Assembly: GCA_036403095.1 (NCBI GenBank)
Contig: DASWRQ010000006.1
Span: 1 to 64,000, forward strand
Source of the DNA: Kutzneria sp036403095
Lineage (GTDB): Bacteria; Actinomycetota; Actinomycetes; Mycobacteriales; Pseudonocardiaceae
Direction: 5' to 3'
Length of the DNA: 64,000 nt
Part shown: one piece after another, positions 28,912-36,504 of the stretch
How the letters are laid out: each line of letters starts with the position of its first letter
How positions within the stretch are numbered: the stretch's first letter is position 1
The notes under the pieces: generated by a model
The model's input: the letters and a program-made list of their open reading frames with translations, nothing else
Told to the model about the DNA's origin: nothing
The model's database searches: none
Translations under genes and position numbers: made by a program

Positions 28912-29808
28912 CGACGCGCTCGCGGTCGTTGACCAGCTCGAGGCCGACGACCCGGTCGTCCTCGACGGTGAACACGAACAGGCCCATGACCTTGCCCTTG
29001 TACATCCAGACCGCGCCGACGTTGCCGTCGATCAGGGCCGGCAGCGCGCCGCGGGCCTTGCCCGAGAACGCCGTCGCCACCGTGCGGGCCCCGGACATCC
29101 GGGCCGACAGCAGCGGCGCGCCCTTGTCGGCATTGGCGATCGTGCCCGCCACGGTCGTCTCGTCGGCCCGCAGCTCGACGTCGGGATCCAGCAGCTCCAG
29201 CAGCGCGTCGAAGTCGCCGTCCCGCGAGGCCGCGAGGAAGGCGTCGACAACACGGCGCTGGCGGTTGAGATCCGAGTCGGGGCGGTCCGCGCCCTGCACG
29301 CGCCGTCGGGCCCGGCTGGCCAGCTGCCGCGTCGCGGTCGGCGTGCGGCCGACGATCGGCGCGATCTCGTCGAACGGCACCGCGAACAGGTCGTGCAGGA
29401 CGAAGGCGAGCCGCTCGGCCGGGGCCAGCGTCTCCAGCACCACCAGCAGCGCCGGGCCGACCGAGTCGGCCAGCAGCGCCTCCTGCTCGGGACCGGCGAC
29501 CGGGGCGTCGATGGCCGCGTCGGGAGCCTCGTCGATGGGGTCCTCGCGCCGGGACTTGCGGGACCGCAGCATGTCAAGGCACACCCGGGCGGTCACCGTG
29601 GTCAGCCAGCCGCCGAGGTTCTCCACCTCACTGGTGTCAGCACGGGACAGCCGCAGCCACGACTCCTGCACCGCGTCCTCGGCGTCGCTGGTCGAACCGA
29701 GCATGCGGTAGGCCACCGCCCGCAGGTGGTCCCGATTGGCCTCGAACTCTCCGGCCAGCCATTCTTCGTTCACGGTCACATCCTCCGTCCGCGGTCCGTC
29801 ATAGCAGT

Positions 29809-29835
29809 GACGGGCGGCAGCCGCCCGATGTGACC
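29809..29835 (-). promoter_or_regulatory. ECF41-type promoter upstream of the SigJ-like gene
   Basis: Minus strand GGTCACA (29835 to 29829), 16 bases, CGTC (29812 to 29809). The published ECF41 consensus as I recall it is TGTCACA with a CGTC -10, so this matches in all but one base. Autoregulation is inferred. Confidence 0.5.
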
Positions 29836-29851
29836 GAGAAGGAGAAACACC

Positions 29852-30181
29852 ATGCTGCAGACGATCCTGTTCCCGGTGAAGGACGTGGCGAAGGCCAAGG
29901 CCGTCTACACCGCGCTGCTGGGCGTCGCCCCCGGCGTCGAGTCGCCGTACTACGTGGGCTACGACATCGACGGCCAGCACATCGGCCTGGTGCCCAACGG
30001 CAGCACCAACGGTCCGGCCTGCTACCGGCACGTGGACGACTTGGAGAAGGGCCTGGCCGCGCTGGTCGAGGCCGGCGCCTCGATGGCGCAGGAGCCCAAG
30101 GAGGTCGGCAACGGCCGCACCGTGGCCAGCGTGCTCGATGCCGACGGCAACGAGATCGGCCTCATCCAGGACCGGCACTGA
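29852..30181 (+). CDS. VOC-family (glyoxalase-like) protein
   Basis: A 109-residue single-module vicinal-oxygen-chelate protein: FPVKDVAKAKAVYTALLGV at the N terminus and VASVLDADGNEIGLIQD at the end, with the module's Glu at the final strand. Such small proteins bind metal or drugs as dimers. ATG 29852 has GAGAAGGAG upstream. It is divergent from the ECF41 gene, whose targets are often adjacent oxidoreductase-like genes, so it may belong to that regulon. It overlaps the convergent HAD gene by 20 bases. Confidence 0.83.
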   Translation: MLQTILFPVKDVAKAKAVYTALLGVAPGVESPYYVGYDIDGQHIGLVPNGSTNGPACYRHVDDLEKGLAALVEAGASMAQEPKEVGNGRTVASVLDADGNEIGLIQDRH

Positions 30182-30827
30182 CCGTGACCACGAGGCCGTC
30201 CGCGACGCGGTCGACCCGGCAGGACGTGAGGTCTGCGACCACCGCGTCCGCCGTGAGCTCGGCCGCGTCGTGGGAGGTCGCGACGGCCAGCGTGCGCGCC
30301 CCGGCGTTGTGGCCGGCCAGCAGGCCGGCCGGCGCGTCCTCCACGACCAGGCAGTCTTCGATGTCGTAGCCCAGGGCCGCGGCCGCCTTGAGGTAGCCCT
30401 CGGGATCGGGCTTGCCGGCGCTCACGTCGTCGGCCGCGATCAGCACGGCCGGCGCCGGCAGCCCGGCGGCGGCCAGCCGGGCCCGCATCAGCTCCTGCGA
30501 GCCGGAGGTCACCGCCGCCCAGCGGTCTTTCGGTAGCTCGGGCAGCAGGGTACGGGTCGCCGGCAGGGCCACGACGTCACCCAGGTCGGTCAGCTCCAGC
30601 CGGGCCAGCTCGGCCACCGCGTCGTCCCGTTCGGACGGTGGCAGCAGGTCGGCGATCGTGTCCTCGCTGCGCCGGCCGTGACAGACCTGGAGGATCTTGT
30701 CGGCGTCGAGCCCGCGCTCGGCCGCGAACACCCGCCACGTCCGCTCGACGGCGCCGGTCGAGTCGACCAGCGTGCCGTCGATGTCGAACAGGATGGCCTG
30801 GACCTCGAACGTGGTCAGCTCGCCCAC
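30162..30827 (-). CDS. HAD-superfamily sugar-phosphatase-like hydrolase
   Basis: A 221-residue HAD-IA phosphatase. Motif I FDIDGTLVDST (nucleophile Asp near 15), motif II VTSGSQELM, the motif III lysine in AGKPDPEGYLKAA, and motif IV VVEDAPAGLLAGHNAGA are all present. The sequence resembles glycerol-3-phosphatase or 2-deoxyglucose-6-phosphatase members. GTG 30827 overlaps the 3' end of the upstream PNPOx gene by 13 bases, so the pair is probably one transcript. Confidence 0.87.
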   Translation of the reverse strand: MGELTTFEVQAILFDIDGTLVDSTGAVERTWRVFAAERGLDADKILQVCHGRRSEDTIADLLPPSERDDAVAELARLELTDLGDVVALPATRTLLPELPKDRWAAVTSGSQELMRARLAAAGLPAPAVLIAADDVSAGKPDPEGYLKAAAALGYDIEDCLVVEDAPAGLLAGHNAGARTLAVATSHDAAELTADAVVADLTSCRVDRVADGLVVTVSAGPG

Positions 30828-31240
30828 GGTCCGACCCCGCCGATGCGCCGCACCTTGTAGCGCACGATGAAGCCGGGCCGCCGCTCCACCGGGAACGTCG
30901 CCTCCGGGCCGATGTACACCCGGGACAGCCGGTCCAGCAGGTCCCAGGCCTGATCGGTCGCCTCCACCACGGCCTCCGCGCGCAGCACCGCGTTCTCATC
31001 CAGGAATCTGCCCGGCACCCGCGGCGCGTCGAAGGACAGCACCACACGCGGGTCCCGCTGCATGTTGCGGATCTTCACCCCGGCGTGCTGGTGGCCGCTG
31101 ACCAGGTCGTCCCCGTCCAGGCCGATCCAGATCACCGACACCTGCGGGCTGCCGTCGGGGTTGACGGTGCTCAGATGGGCCATCGGCCCGCTGCTGATCA
31201 GGGCGCGCAGGGACTCGGGCAGCGTGATCGTTTCAGGCAC
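30815..31240 (-). CDS. PNPOx-like split-barrel flavin/F420 oxidoreductase
   Basis: A 141-residue split beta-barrel protein of the pyridoxamine 5'-phosphate oxidase-like family (MAHLSTVNPDGSPQVSVIWIG, then RDPRVVLSFDAP). The pattern matches actinobacterial F420- or FMN-dependent reductases (TIGR03618-like). Start GTG 31240. It is first in a two-gene unit with the HAD phosphatase. Cofactor choice cannot be decided from the sequence alone. Confidence 0.83.
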   Translation of the reverse strand: MPETITLPESLRALISSGPMAHLSTVNPDGSPQVSVIWIGLDGDDLVSGHQHAGVKIRNMQRDPRVVLSFDAPRVPGRFLDENAVLRAEAVVEATDQAWDLLDRLSRVYIGPEATFPVERRPGFIVRYKVRRIGGVGPWAS

Positions 31241-31302
31241 GCGGCCACCGTATCCTGCGCCCGGACGTGACGGCCCGGCGACGCTCCGGCATATTGCCGG
31301 AC

Positions 31303-32484
31303 ATGACGACCCTGGCGCGCCATCCGGCGTTCGTGCGGCTGTGGCTGTCCGGGCTGTTCGCCGAGACCGCGGAGTGGATGCTCCAGGTGGCGCTGCCGGT
31401 GTACGTCTACCAGGCGACCGGGTCGGCCGGCTCGACGGCGTTGGTGATGGTGACCGGGATCCTGCCGATGCTGCTGGTCAGCCCGGTGGCCGGGGTGGTC
31501 GCCGACCGGTTCGACCGGCGGCGGGTGCTGTACGCCGTATGCCTCGCGCAGGCGCTGGTGACGGTGCCGCTGCTGTTCGGCAGCCACCAGGTGCTGATCT
31601 ACGTGGTGATGGTGGCGCAGTCGGCGCTGGCGTCGCTGTTCGAGCCGACCCGCAACGCCCTGGTGCCGGCACTGGTGGGCGCGGACCGGCTGGCCTCGGC
31701 CAACGGCCTGATGGGCTTCAACAGCAGCATCTCCCGGCTGGCCGGCAGTTCCCTCGGCGGGCTGGTGCTGGGCGTGTGGGGCCTGAGCTGGGTGGTCGCC
31801 GGCTACCTGGCGGCGCTGGTGATCGCCGCGCTGCTGCTGGTGCCCCGGTTCGGCGTGCACGTGGAATCCGTGCCGTCCGATCCGGGCAGTTGGCTCGACG
31901 GCGTGCGGGCGCTGCGGGACCCGTCGCTGCGGGCCACCGGCGTGACGTTGGCGCTGATGGCGTTGGGGCAGGGCATGTTCCTGGTCCTGTTTGTGGTGTT
32001 CGTGACCGGGCCGCTGCGCGGCGGCGACGCCGATGTCGGTCTGCTGCGGGGAATCCAGGCCGTCGGCGGGCTCGGCGCCGGGCTGCTGATCGCGGCCGTG
32101 GCCAACCGGGTCAGCGCGGTGCGGATGATGGGGCTGGGCATCCTCACGCTGGGCCTGTGCTCGGCGCTGATCTGGAACCTGCCGCACGTGACCGTGACTT
32201 TCTGGCTCTACGTGGTGCTTTTCGCCGTGGTCGGCGCGCCGGCGGTGGTGGCGCAGTCGGCGGCGTTGACGGCCGTGCAGCTGCGGGCGCCGGACGAGCT
32301 GGCCGGCCGGGTGCTGGCCACCGTGTACGCCGGCTTCGCCGGGCTGACCACCGTCGGCACGCTGGTCGCCGGCTACCTGGTCGGCACCGTCGGTCTGGAC
32401 GTCCTGTTGGACGTGCAGGCGGGCATGCTGGTGGCGGCGGGGATCGCCGCGCTGCTCAGGAAGTCACACTTCAGAGGGGCGTAG
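31303..32484 (+). CDS. MFS efflux transporter
   Basis: A 393-residue major facilitator protein with about 12 hydrophobic segments and the MFS motif A-like VAGVVADRFDRRRVLY between helices 2 and 3. It belongs to the MFS_3 (macrolide/enterobactin exporter-like) group. Start assignment is uncertain. ATG 31303 has no ribosome site and is preceded by a small hairpin (CCGGC and GCCGG arms). GTG 31267 would add 12 residues and lies near TATCCT (31251). I keep the ATG because the first helix begins soon after. It overlaps the convergent recombinase by 14 bases. Confidence 0.85.
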   Translation: MTTLARHPAFVRLWLSGLFAETAEWMLQVALPVYVYQATGSAGSTALVMVTGILPMLLVSPVAGVVADRFDRRRVLYAVCLAQALVTVPLLFGSHQVLIYVVMVAQSALASLFEPTRNALVPALVGADRLASANGLMGFNSSISRLAGSSLGGLVLGVWGLSWVVAGYLAALVIAALLLVPRFGVHVESVPSDPGSWLDGVRALRDPSLRATGVTLALMALGQGMFLVLFVVFVTGPLRGGDADVGLLRGIQAVGGLGAGLLIAAVANRVSAVRMMGLGILTLGLCSALIWNLPHVTVTFWLYVVLFAVVGAPAVVAQSAALTAVQLRAPDELAGRVLATVYAGFAGLTTVGTLVAGYLVGTVGLDVLLDVQAGMLVAAGIAALLRKSHFRGA

Positions 32485-33661
32485 CCAGCCAGCCGCGGTG
32501 CAGGGCCGGGGCCAGCTCGTGGGCGGCGGAGTTGCGGACGTTGTCCTCGTCGTGCAGGTAGCCCTCGGTCGTGGCCAGCACCGCGTGGCCCAGGTCGCGC
32601 TGCACCTGCCGCGGCGGCACGCCCCGTTCGACGGCGTGGGTGGCGTAGGAGTGGCGGGCCGAGTGCGGGTGGATGGTGTCGCGCAGCGGGCCCAGGTGGG
32701 TGGCGATGAACTCCGCGTCGGGCGTGGCCAGCAGGTCCCGCAGCTGCTTGGACGGTTCGGTGAACGTCTTGCACAGCCTGGTCAGCACGGCTTGCAGGTG
32801 CGAGGTGTGGACGCGTTTTCCCGTGCTGGTCACGAAGATCGGGCGGACACCGGCCCGCACCTGGCCGGGCAGCGCCGGCACCGCCGGCTCCGTCCGTTCA
32901 CGCAGGTAGTCCTCCAGCGCGTCGGCCACCGGCGGGGCGAGGGCCACTTCGCGGTCCTTGCCGCCCTTGCCGTGCACGCGCAGGATCCCGATGTCGTGCT
33001 GGGCGGCCCGGCGGTAGTCGTCCAGGTTCACGCCGACGAGCTCGTCCGCGCGGACGCCCGTGCCGATCAGGATCTCGATCATCGCCCGGTCCCTGCGCCC
33101 GTCCCGGCGGTGGTCCTTGAGCAGGTAGGCCGCCATCAGCAGGGCCCGGCAGGCCTGGAACGACCAGCGCTTCGTCGTCGACGGCGTGCCGGCCGGCCGG
33201 TTCAGGTGCTGCGCCCGCCGGTCCACAAGGGACACCGGGTTGTGCTGGGCGAGTCCCTCGCGGAGCAGGTACTTGGCGTAGAACGCCGACACCGCCGACA
33301 ACATCCGGCCTTTCGTGGCGTCGCTGTAGCCGGCCCCGGTGAGCTCGTCCAGCCAGCGCTCCACGTGCTCGACCTTGACGTCCGCGAACCGCATTCCGTT
33401 GCTGGCGCACCAGTTCAGCCAGGCCAGCCCGGTCGACCGGGATCGCTGCCGGCCCCGCCTTCGGCTCGGGTCCGGCGGCGTGTAGCCCGGCACCCATTCC
33501 AGCGGGATGCCCAGGTCGGTGGCGTAGGCGAGGCGGGTGTTGACCGAGGCGTAGATGCGCAGGAACTCCTGCAGGCGCTCGCGGGCGGTCTTGTCCTCCC
33601 CGACCAGTGCCAGCGTCACGGCCCCGACTCCCCTCGTCTTGATCAAGGGGAAGTCTGCCAT
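32471..33661 (-). CDS. tyrosine recombinase / integrase
   Basis: A 396-residue tyrosine recombinase with an N-terminal SAM-like core-binding domain (about 70-140) and a complete catalytic domain: R204 in GTGVRADEL, a lysine in HGKGGKDRE (232-235), H333 and R336 in HPHSARHSY, H359 in LGHA, and nucleophile Y368. It therefore looks active. No excisionase, phage gene, tRNA or att duplication is visible, so it is either a chromosomal XerD-like orphan or the relic of an integrative element. The ATG is at 33661. It is divergent from an FAD monooxygenase with a pair of direct repeats between them. Confidence 0.88.
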   Translation of the reverse strand: MADFPLIKTRGVGAVTLALVGEDKTARERLQEFLRIYASVNTRLAYATDLGIPLEWVPGYTPPDPSRRRGRQRSRSTGLAWLNWCASNGMRFADVKVEHVERWLDELTGAGYSDATKGRMLSAVSAFYAKYLLREGLAQHNPVSLVDRRAQHLNRPAGTPSTTKRWSFQACRALLMAAYLLKDHRRDGRRDRAMIEILIGTGVRADELVGVNLDDYRRAAQHDIGILRVHGKGGKDREVALAPPVADALEDYLRERTEPAVPALPGQVRAGVRPIFVTSTGKRVHTSHLQAVLTRLCKTFTEPSKQLRDLLATPDAEFIATHLGPLRDTIHPHSARHSYATHAVERGVPPRQVQRDLGHAVLATTEGYLHDEDNVRNSAAHELAPALHRGWLATPL

Positions 33662-33684
33662 GCCGGGGGTGTGAGGGGTGGATG

Positions 33685-33701
33685 CCACTTCCCTCCACTT
33701 C
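33685..33701. promoter_or_regulatory. paired direct repeats upstream of the recombinase
   Basis: CCACTTC at 33685-33691 and again at 33695-33701, spaced one helical turn apart, followed by an AT-rich CAACATATAG in a GC-rich region between divergent genes. This is a candidate operator or promoter, or part of a recombination site. Confidence 0.35.
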
Positions 33702-33794
33702 AACATATAGCGCACCGGGGGTCTTGCGGCAAGCCCCTCCCCATGCCGCAGAATGTCCGGCCGAAGCCCGGACCAGCGAAAACAGGGGGAACTT

Positions 33795-35222
33795 TTGTTC
33801 GACGTGATCATCGTCGGCGCGGGGCCGACCGGCCTGGCACTGGCCGGCGAGCTGCGGCTGCACGGCCTGGGCGTGGTGGCGCTGGAGCGCGACGCCGAGC
33901 CGACGAAGGTGGTGCGGTCGCTGGGCATCCACGCCCGCACCATCGAGCTGCTGGACCAGCGCGGCATCCTGGACCGGTTCCTGGCCGCCGGCACGAAGCA
34001 CCCGGTCGGGGGATATTTCGCCGGCATCCAGAAGCCCGCGGGGGTGCGGCTGGACACCGCGCACAGCTACGTCCTGAGCATCCATCAACCGGTGACCGAC
34101 CGGCTGCTGGAGGAGTGGGCGGTCGAGGTCGGGGCGGATATCCGGCGCGGCACGGAGGTGGTGGGGCTCAGCCAGGACGACGAGGGCGTGACGGCCTCGT
34201 TGGCCGACGGCAGCTCGGTGCGGGCGGCATACCTGGTCGGTTGCGACGGAGGCCGCAGCACGGTCAGGAAGCTGGTCGGCATCGGCTTTCCCGGCGAGCC
34301 GTCCCGTGTGGACACTCTGATCGCCGAGATGGAGGCGACGGCACCGGCGGACGAGATGTTGGCCGTGATGACCGAGATCCGCAAGACCCAGAAGCGGTTC
34401 GGCATCGGGCCGATCGCGAACGGGTTGGTGCGGGCGGTCGTGCCGGCCGCGGACGTGGTCGAGGATCGGGCGACGCCGCCGACGTTCGAGGAGTTCCGGC
34501 AGCAGCTGCTGGTCACCGCCGGCACCGACTTCGGTGTGCACTCGCCCCGTTGGCTGTCCCGTTTCGGCGACGCCACCCGGCAGGCCGAGCGGTACCGGGA
34601 GGGACGGGTGCTGCTGGCCGGCGACGCCGCGCACATCCATCCGCCATTGGGCGGGCAGGGCCTCAACCTGGGCGTGCAGGACTCGTTCAACCTCGGCTGG
34701 AAGCTGGCCGCCGCGGTCGCCGGCTGGGCCCCTGACGGGCTGCTGGACACCTATGAGGCCGAGCGGCATCCCGTGGCCGCCGACGTCCTCGTCAACACCC
34801 GGGCGCAGATGGAGCTGATCTCCACCGAGCCGGGGCCGCAGGCCGTTCGGCACGTGCTGTCCGAGCTGATGGACTTCGACAACGTGCGCGAGTTCCTGAT
34901 CTCGAAGGTCACGGCCATCAGCGTCCGCTACGACTTCGGCGACCCGAATCCCGTTGTCGGACGGCGGCTTCGGGATGTGGCGTTGAAGCGGGGACGGCTG
35001 TTCGAGCTCATGCACGCCGGCCGTGGGCTGCTGCTCGACCAGACCGGCCGGCTGTCGGTCGAGGGCTGGGCCTCTCGCGTCGACCATGTCGTGGACGTCA
35101 GCGAGGAGCTGGAGGTGCCCGCCGCGTTGCTGCGGCCCGACGGGCACGTGGCCTGGGTCGGCGAGGACCAGCGATCGCTCCTCGAGCACCTGCCCCGATG
35201 GTTCGGCGCCGCCGACATCTGA
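33795..35222 (+). CDS. FAD-dependent monooxygenase (full-length paralogue)
   Basis: A 475-residue FAD_binding_3 hydroxylase with VIIVGAGPTGLALAGELRL, LVGCDGGRSTVRKLVGIGFPG and GDAAHIHPPLGGQGLNLGVQD, plus the thioredoxin-like C-terminal domain. Related enzymes hydroxylate rifamycin- or tetracycline-like aromatics and can inactivate antibiotics; specificity here is unknown. TTG 33795 is chosen with GGGGGA four to five bases upstream. GTG 33804 is an alternative. A hairpin terminator follows the stop. A truncated paralogue lies 285 bases downstream. Confidence 0.88.
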   Translation: MFDVIIVGAGPTGLALAGELRLHGLGVVALERDAEPTKVVRSLGIHARTIELLDQRGILDRFLAAGTKHPVGGYFAGIQKPAGVRLDTAHSYVLSIHQPVTDRLLEEWAVEVGADIRRGTEVVGLSQDDEGVTASLADGSSVRAAYLVGCDGGRSTVRKLVGIGFPGEPSRVDTLIAEMEATAPADEMLAVMTEIRKTQKRFGIGPIANGLVRAVVPAADVVEDRATPPTFEEFRQQLLVTAGTDFGVHSPRWLSRFGDATRQAERYREGRVLLAGDAAHIHPPLGGQGLNLGVQDSFNLGWKLAAAVAGWAPDGLLDTYEAERHPVAADVLVNTRAQMELISTEPGPQAVRHVLSELMDFDNVREFLISKVTAISVRYDFGDPNPVVGRRLRDVALKRGRLFELMHAGRGLLLDQTGRLSVEGWASRVDHVVDVSEELEVPAALLRPDGHVAWVGEDQRSLLEHLPRWFGAADI

Positions 35223-35226
35223 CCCC

Positions 35227-35251
35227 GTCAGGGGTGATCTGCCCCTGACGT
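35227..35251 (+). terminator. terminator hairpin after the monooxygenase gene
   Basis: Perfect 9-base arms CGTCAGGGG (35227-35235) and CCCCTGACG (35243-35251) with a 7-base loop, four bases after the stop codon. Confidence 0.7.
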
Positions 35252-35272
35252 CGGCTGACGCCGGAACCCCTA

Positions 35273-35319
35273 CGTGAGTGGCTCAGGTGGCCACCGAGCG
35301 AAAATGGGCCACTCACGTG
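35273..35319. repeat. long inverted repeat in the intergenic region
   Basis: ACGTGAGTGGC (35273-35283) and GCCACTCACGT (35309-35319) are exact reverse complements with a 25-base loop containing an A-rich patch. It may be a second terminator or a regulatory RNA structure. Confidence 0.55.
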
Positions 35320-35340
35320 GGGACCGGTGGCGAAATGGAG

Positions 35341-35369
35341 TGGACGGGGTGGTGCTCGGGCGGTAGCTT
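35341..35369 (+). promoter_or_regulatory. candidate promoter for the small ORF and monooxygenase remnant
   Basis: TGGACG (35341-35346), a 17-base spacer, TAGCTT (35364-35369). The start would be about 30 bases before the short reading frame at 35407. Confidence 0.35.
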
Positions 35370-35406
35370 GCAGCGGTCCGTGACACCGCCCGAGGAGGTG
35401 AGACCC

Positions 35407-35460
35407 ATGACCGCAGTTGCGATGTGGGTGCTCCCCCTGCCGTCACGGTCGGGCGATTGA
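35407..35460 (+). CDS. 17-residue small ORF, possible leader peptide
   Basis: An ATG frame encoding MTAVAMWVLPLPSRSGD, directly preceded by a strong GAGGAGGTGAG ribosome site and by a plausible promoter. It ends 47 bases before the ATG of the truncated monooxygenase. Such short frames with strong ribosome sites often act as translational leaders, but the sequence has no obvious amino-acid run and I know no family. It could be spurious. Confidence 0.35.
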   Translation: MTAVAMWVLPLPSRSGD

Positions 35461-35507
35461 CGTAGGTGTCGCCGGGAGCGCCTCGACCCTCCCGAAAGGC
35501 AACACCG

Positions 35508-36348
35508 ATGGACGTGATCATTGCCGGCTGCGGGCCGACCGGCGCGATGCTGGCCGCCGAGCTGCGGCTGCACGATGTGCGGGTGCTCGTGCTGGAGCAG
35601 GAAACCGAGCCGGCGTCGTTCGTGCGCATCGTCGGCCTGCATATCCGCAGCCTTGAGCTGATGGCGATGCGTGGGCTGCTGGACCGCGTTCTCGAACACG
35701 GCAGGCGACGGCCGGCCGGCGGGCTCTTCGCCGGCATCGCCAAACCCGCGCCCGAGGGCCTGGATTCCGCGCACGCCTACATGCTCGGCATCCAGCATCC
35801 GGTCATCGTTCGCCTGCTCGAAGAGCACGCGATCGACCTGGGCGCGGAGGTCCGGCGCGGGTGCGCGGTCACCGGATTCGAGCAGGACAACGACGGCGTG
35901 ACCGTCGATCTGACAAGCGGGGAACGGCTGCGTGCCGACTACCTCGTCGGTTGCGACGGCGCGCGCAGCGCGGTACGCAAGCTGCTCGGCGTCGGCTTCC
36001 CCGGCGAGCCCTCACGGAACGACACCCTTATGGGCGAGATGGAAGTGGGCGCTCCGCAGGAGGAGATCGCCGCCAAGGTGGCCGCGGTCAACCAGACTCA
36101 GCAGCGATTCTGGCTCCGGCCCTTCGGCGAAGGGGTCTACAGCGTCGTCGTCCCGGCCGCGGGAGTCAGCGACCGCGCGGAACCGCCCACGCTCGAGGAC
36201 TTCCGGCAACAGCTGCATGCCTTCGCCGGCACCGATTTCGGCGTGCACTCGCCCCGTTGGCTGTCCCGTTTCGGCGACGCCACCCGGCAGGCCGAGCGGT
36301 ATCGGGTCGGGCGCGTCTTGCTGGCTGGCGACGCGGCGCACATCCATC
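35508..36348 (+). pseudogene. 3'-truncated FAD monooxygenase
   Basis: The N-terminal 280 residues of a close paralogue of the 33795 enzyme (DVIIAGCGPTGAMLAAELRL, LVGCDGARSAVRKLLGVGFPG, then VLLAGDAAHIHP). Homology stops exactly at HIHP, where the intact paralogue continues PLGGQGLNLG. From there the frame reads 17 unrelated residues to a stop at 36401. The FAD motif is cut, and the whole C-terminal domain is missing, so the product should be inactive. The sequence beyond the break is the 3' part of a YCII gene in another frame. Transcription may still matter, because it would now feed the downstream sigma gene. Confidence 0.82.
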
Positions 36349-36504
36349 CCTTTTGTCGAGACGAAGGAGTATCTGGCGGGGTATTACCTGGTGGACTGTG
36401 AGTCGCGGGAGCGGGCGCTGGAGTTGGCGGCGCTGGTCCCGGACTCACGGCACAACGCGACGGAGGTCTGGCCGGTGATGTTCTCAGCTGGGGTGGACGT
36501 GTGA
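36349..36504 (+). pseudogene. 5'-truncated YCII/DGPF gene
   Basis: A frame encoding PFVETKEYLAGYYLVDCESR and on to VWPVMFSAGVDV, matching the C-terminal half of a DGPF protein, starting within the family's own GPF motif. The first 70 or so residues and the promoter are absent. It ends in TGTGA, overlapping the GTG of the sigma gene exactly as in the intact pair at 27326-28911. It has no start codon of its own. Confidence 0.8.

Noticed and set aside
34898..35230. Short frames on the minus strand near the monooxygenase 3' end as a possible extra gene
   Set aside because: Complement of the C-terminal thioredoxin-like domain; no start signal.
35461..35507. An ECF42 promoter ahead of the truncated monooxygenase (TGTCGC...CTCGAC)
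   Set aside because: The spacing is about 10 bases rather than 17 and the -35 differs by one base.
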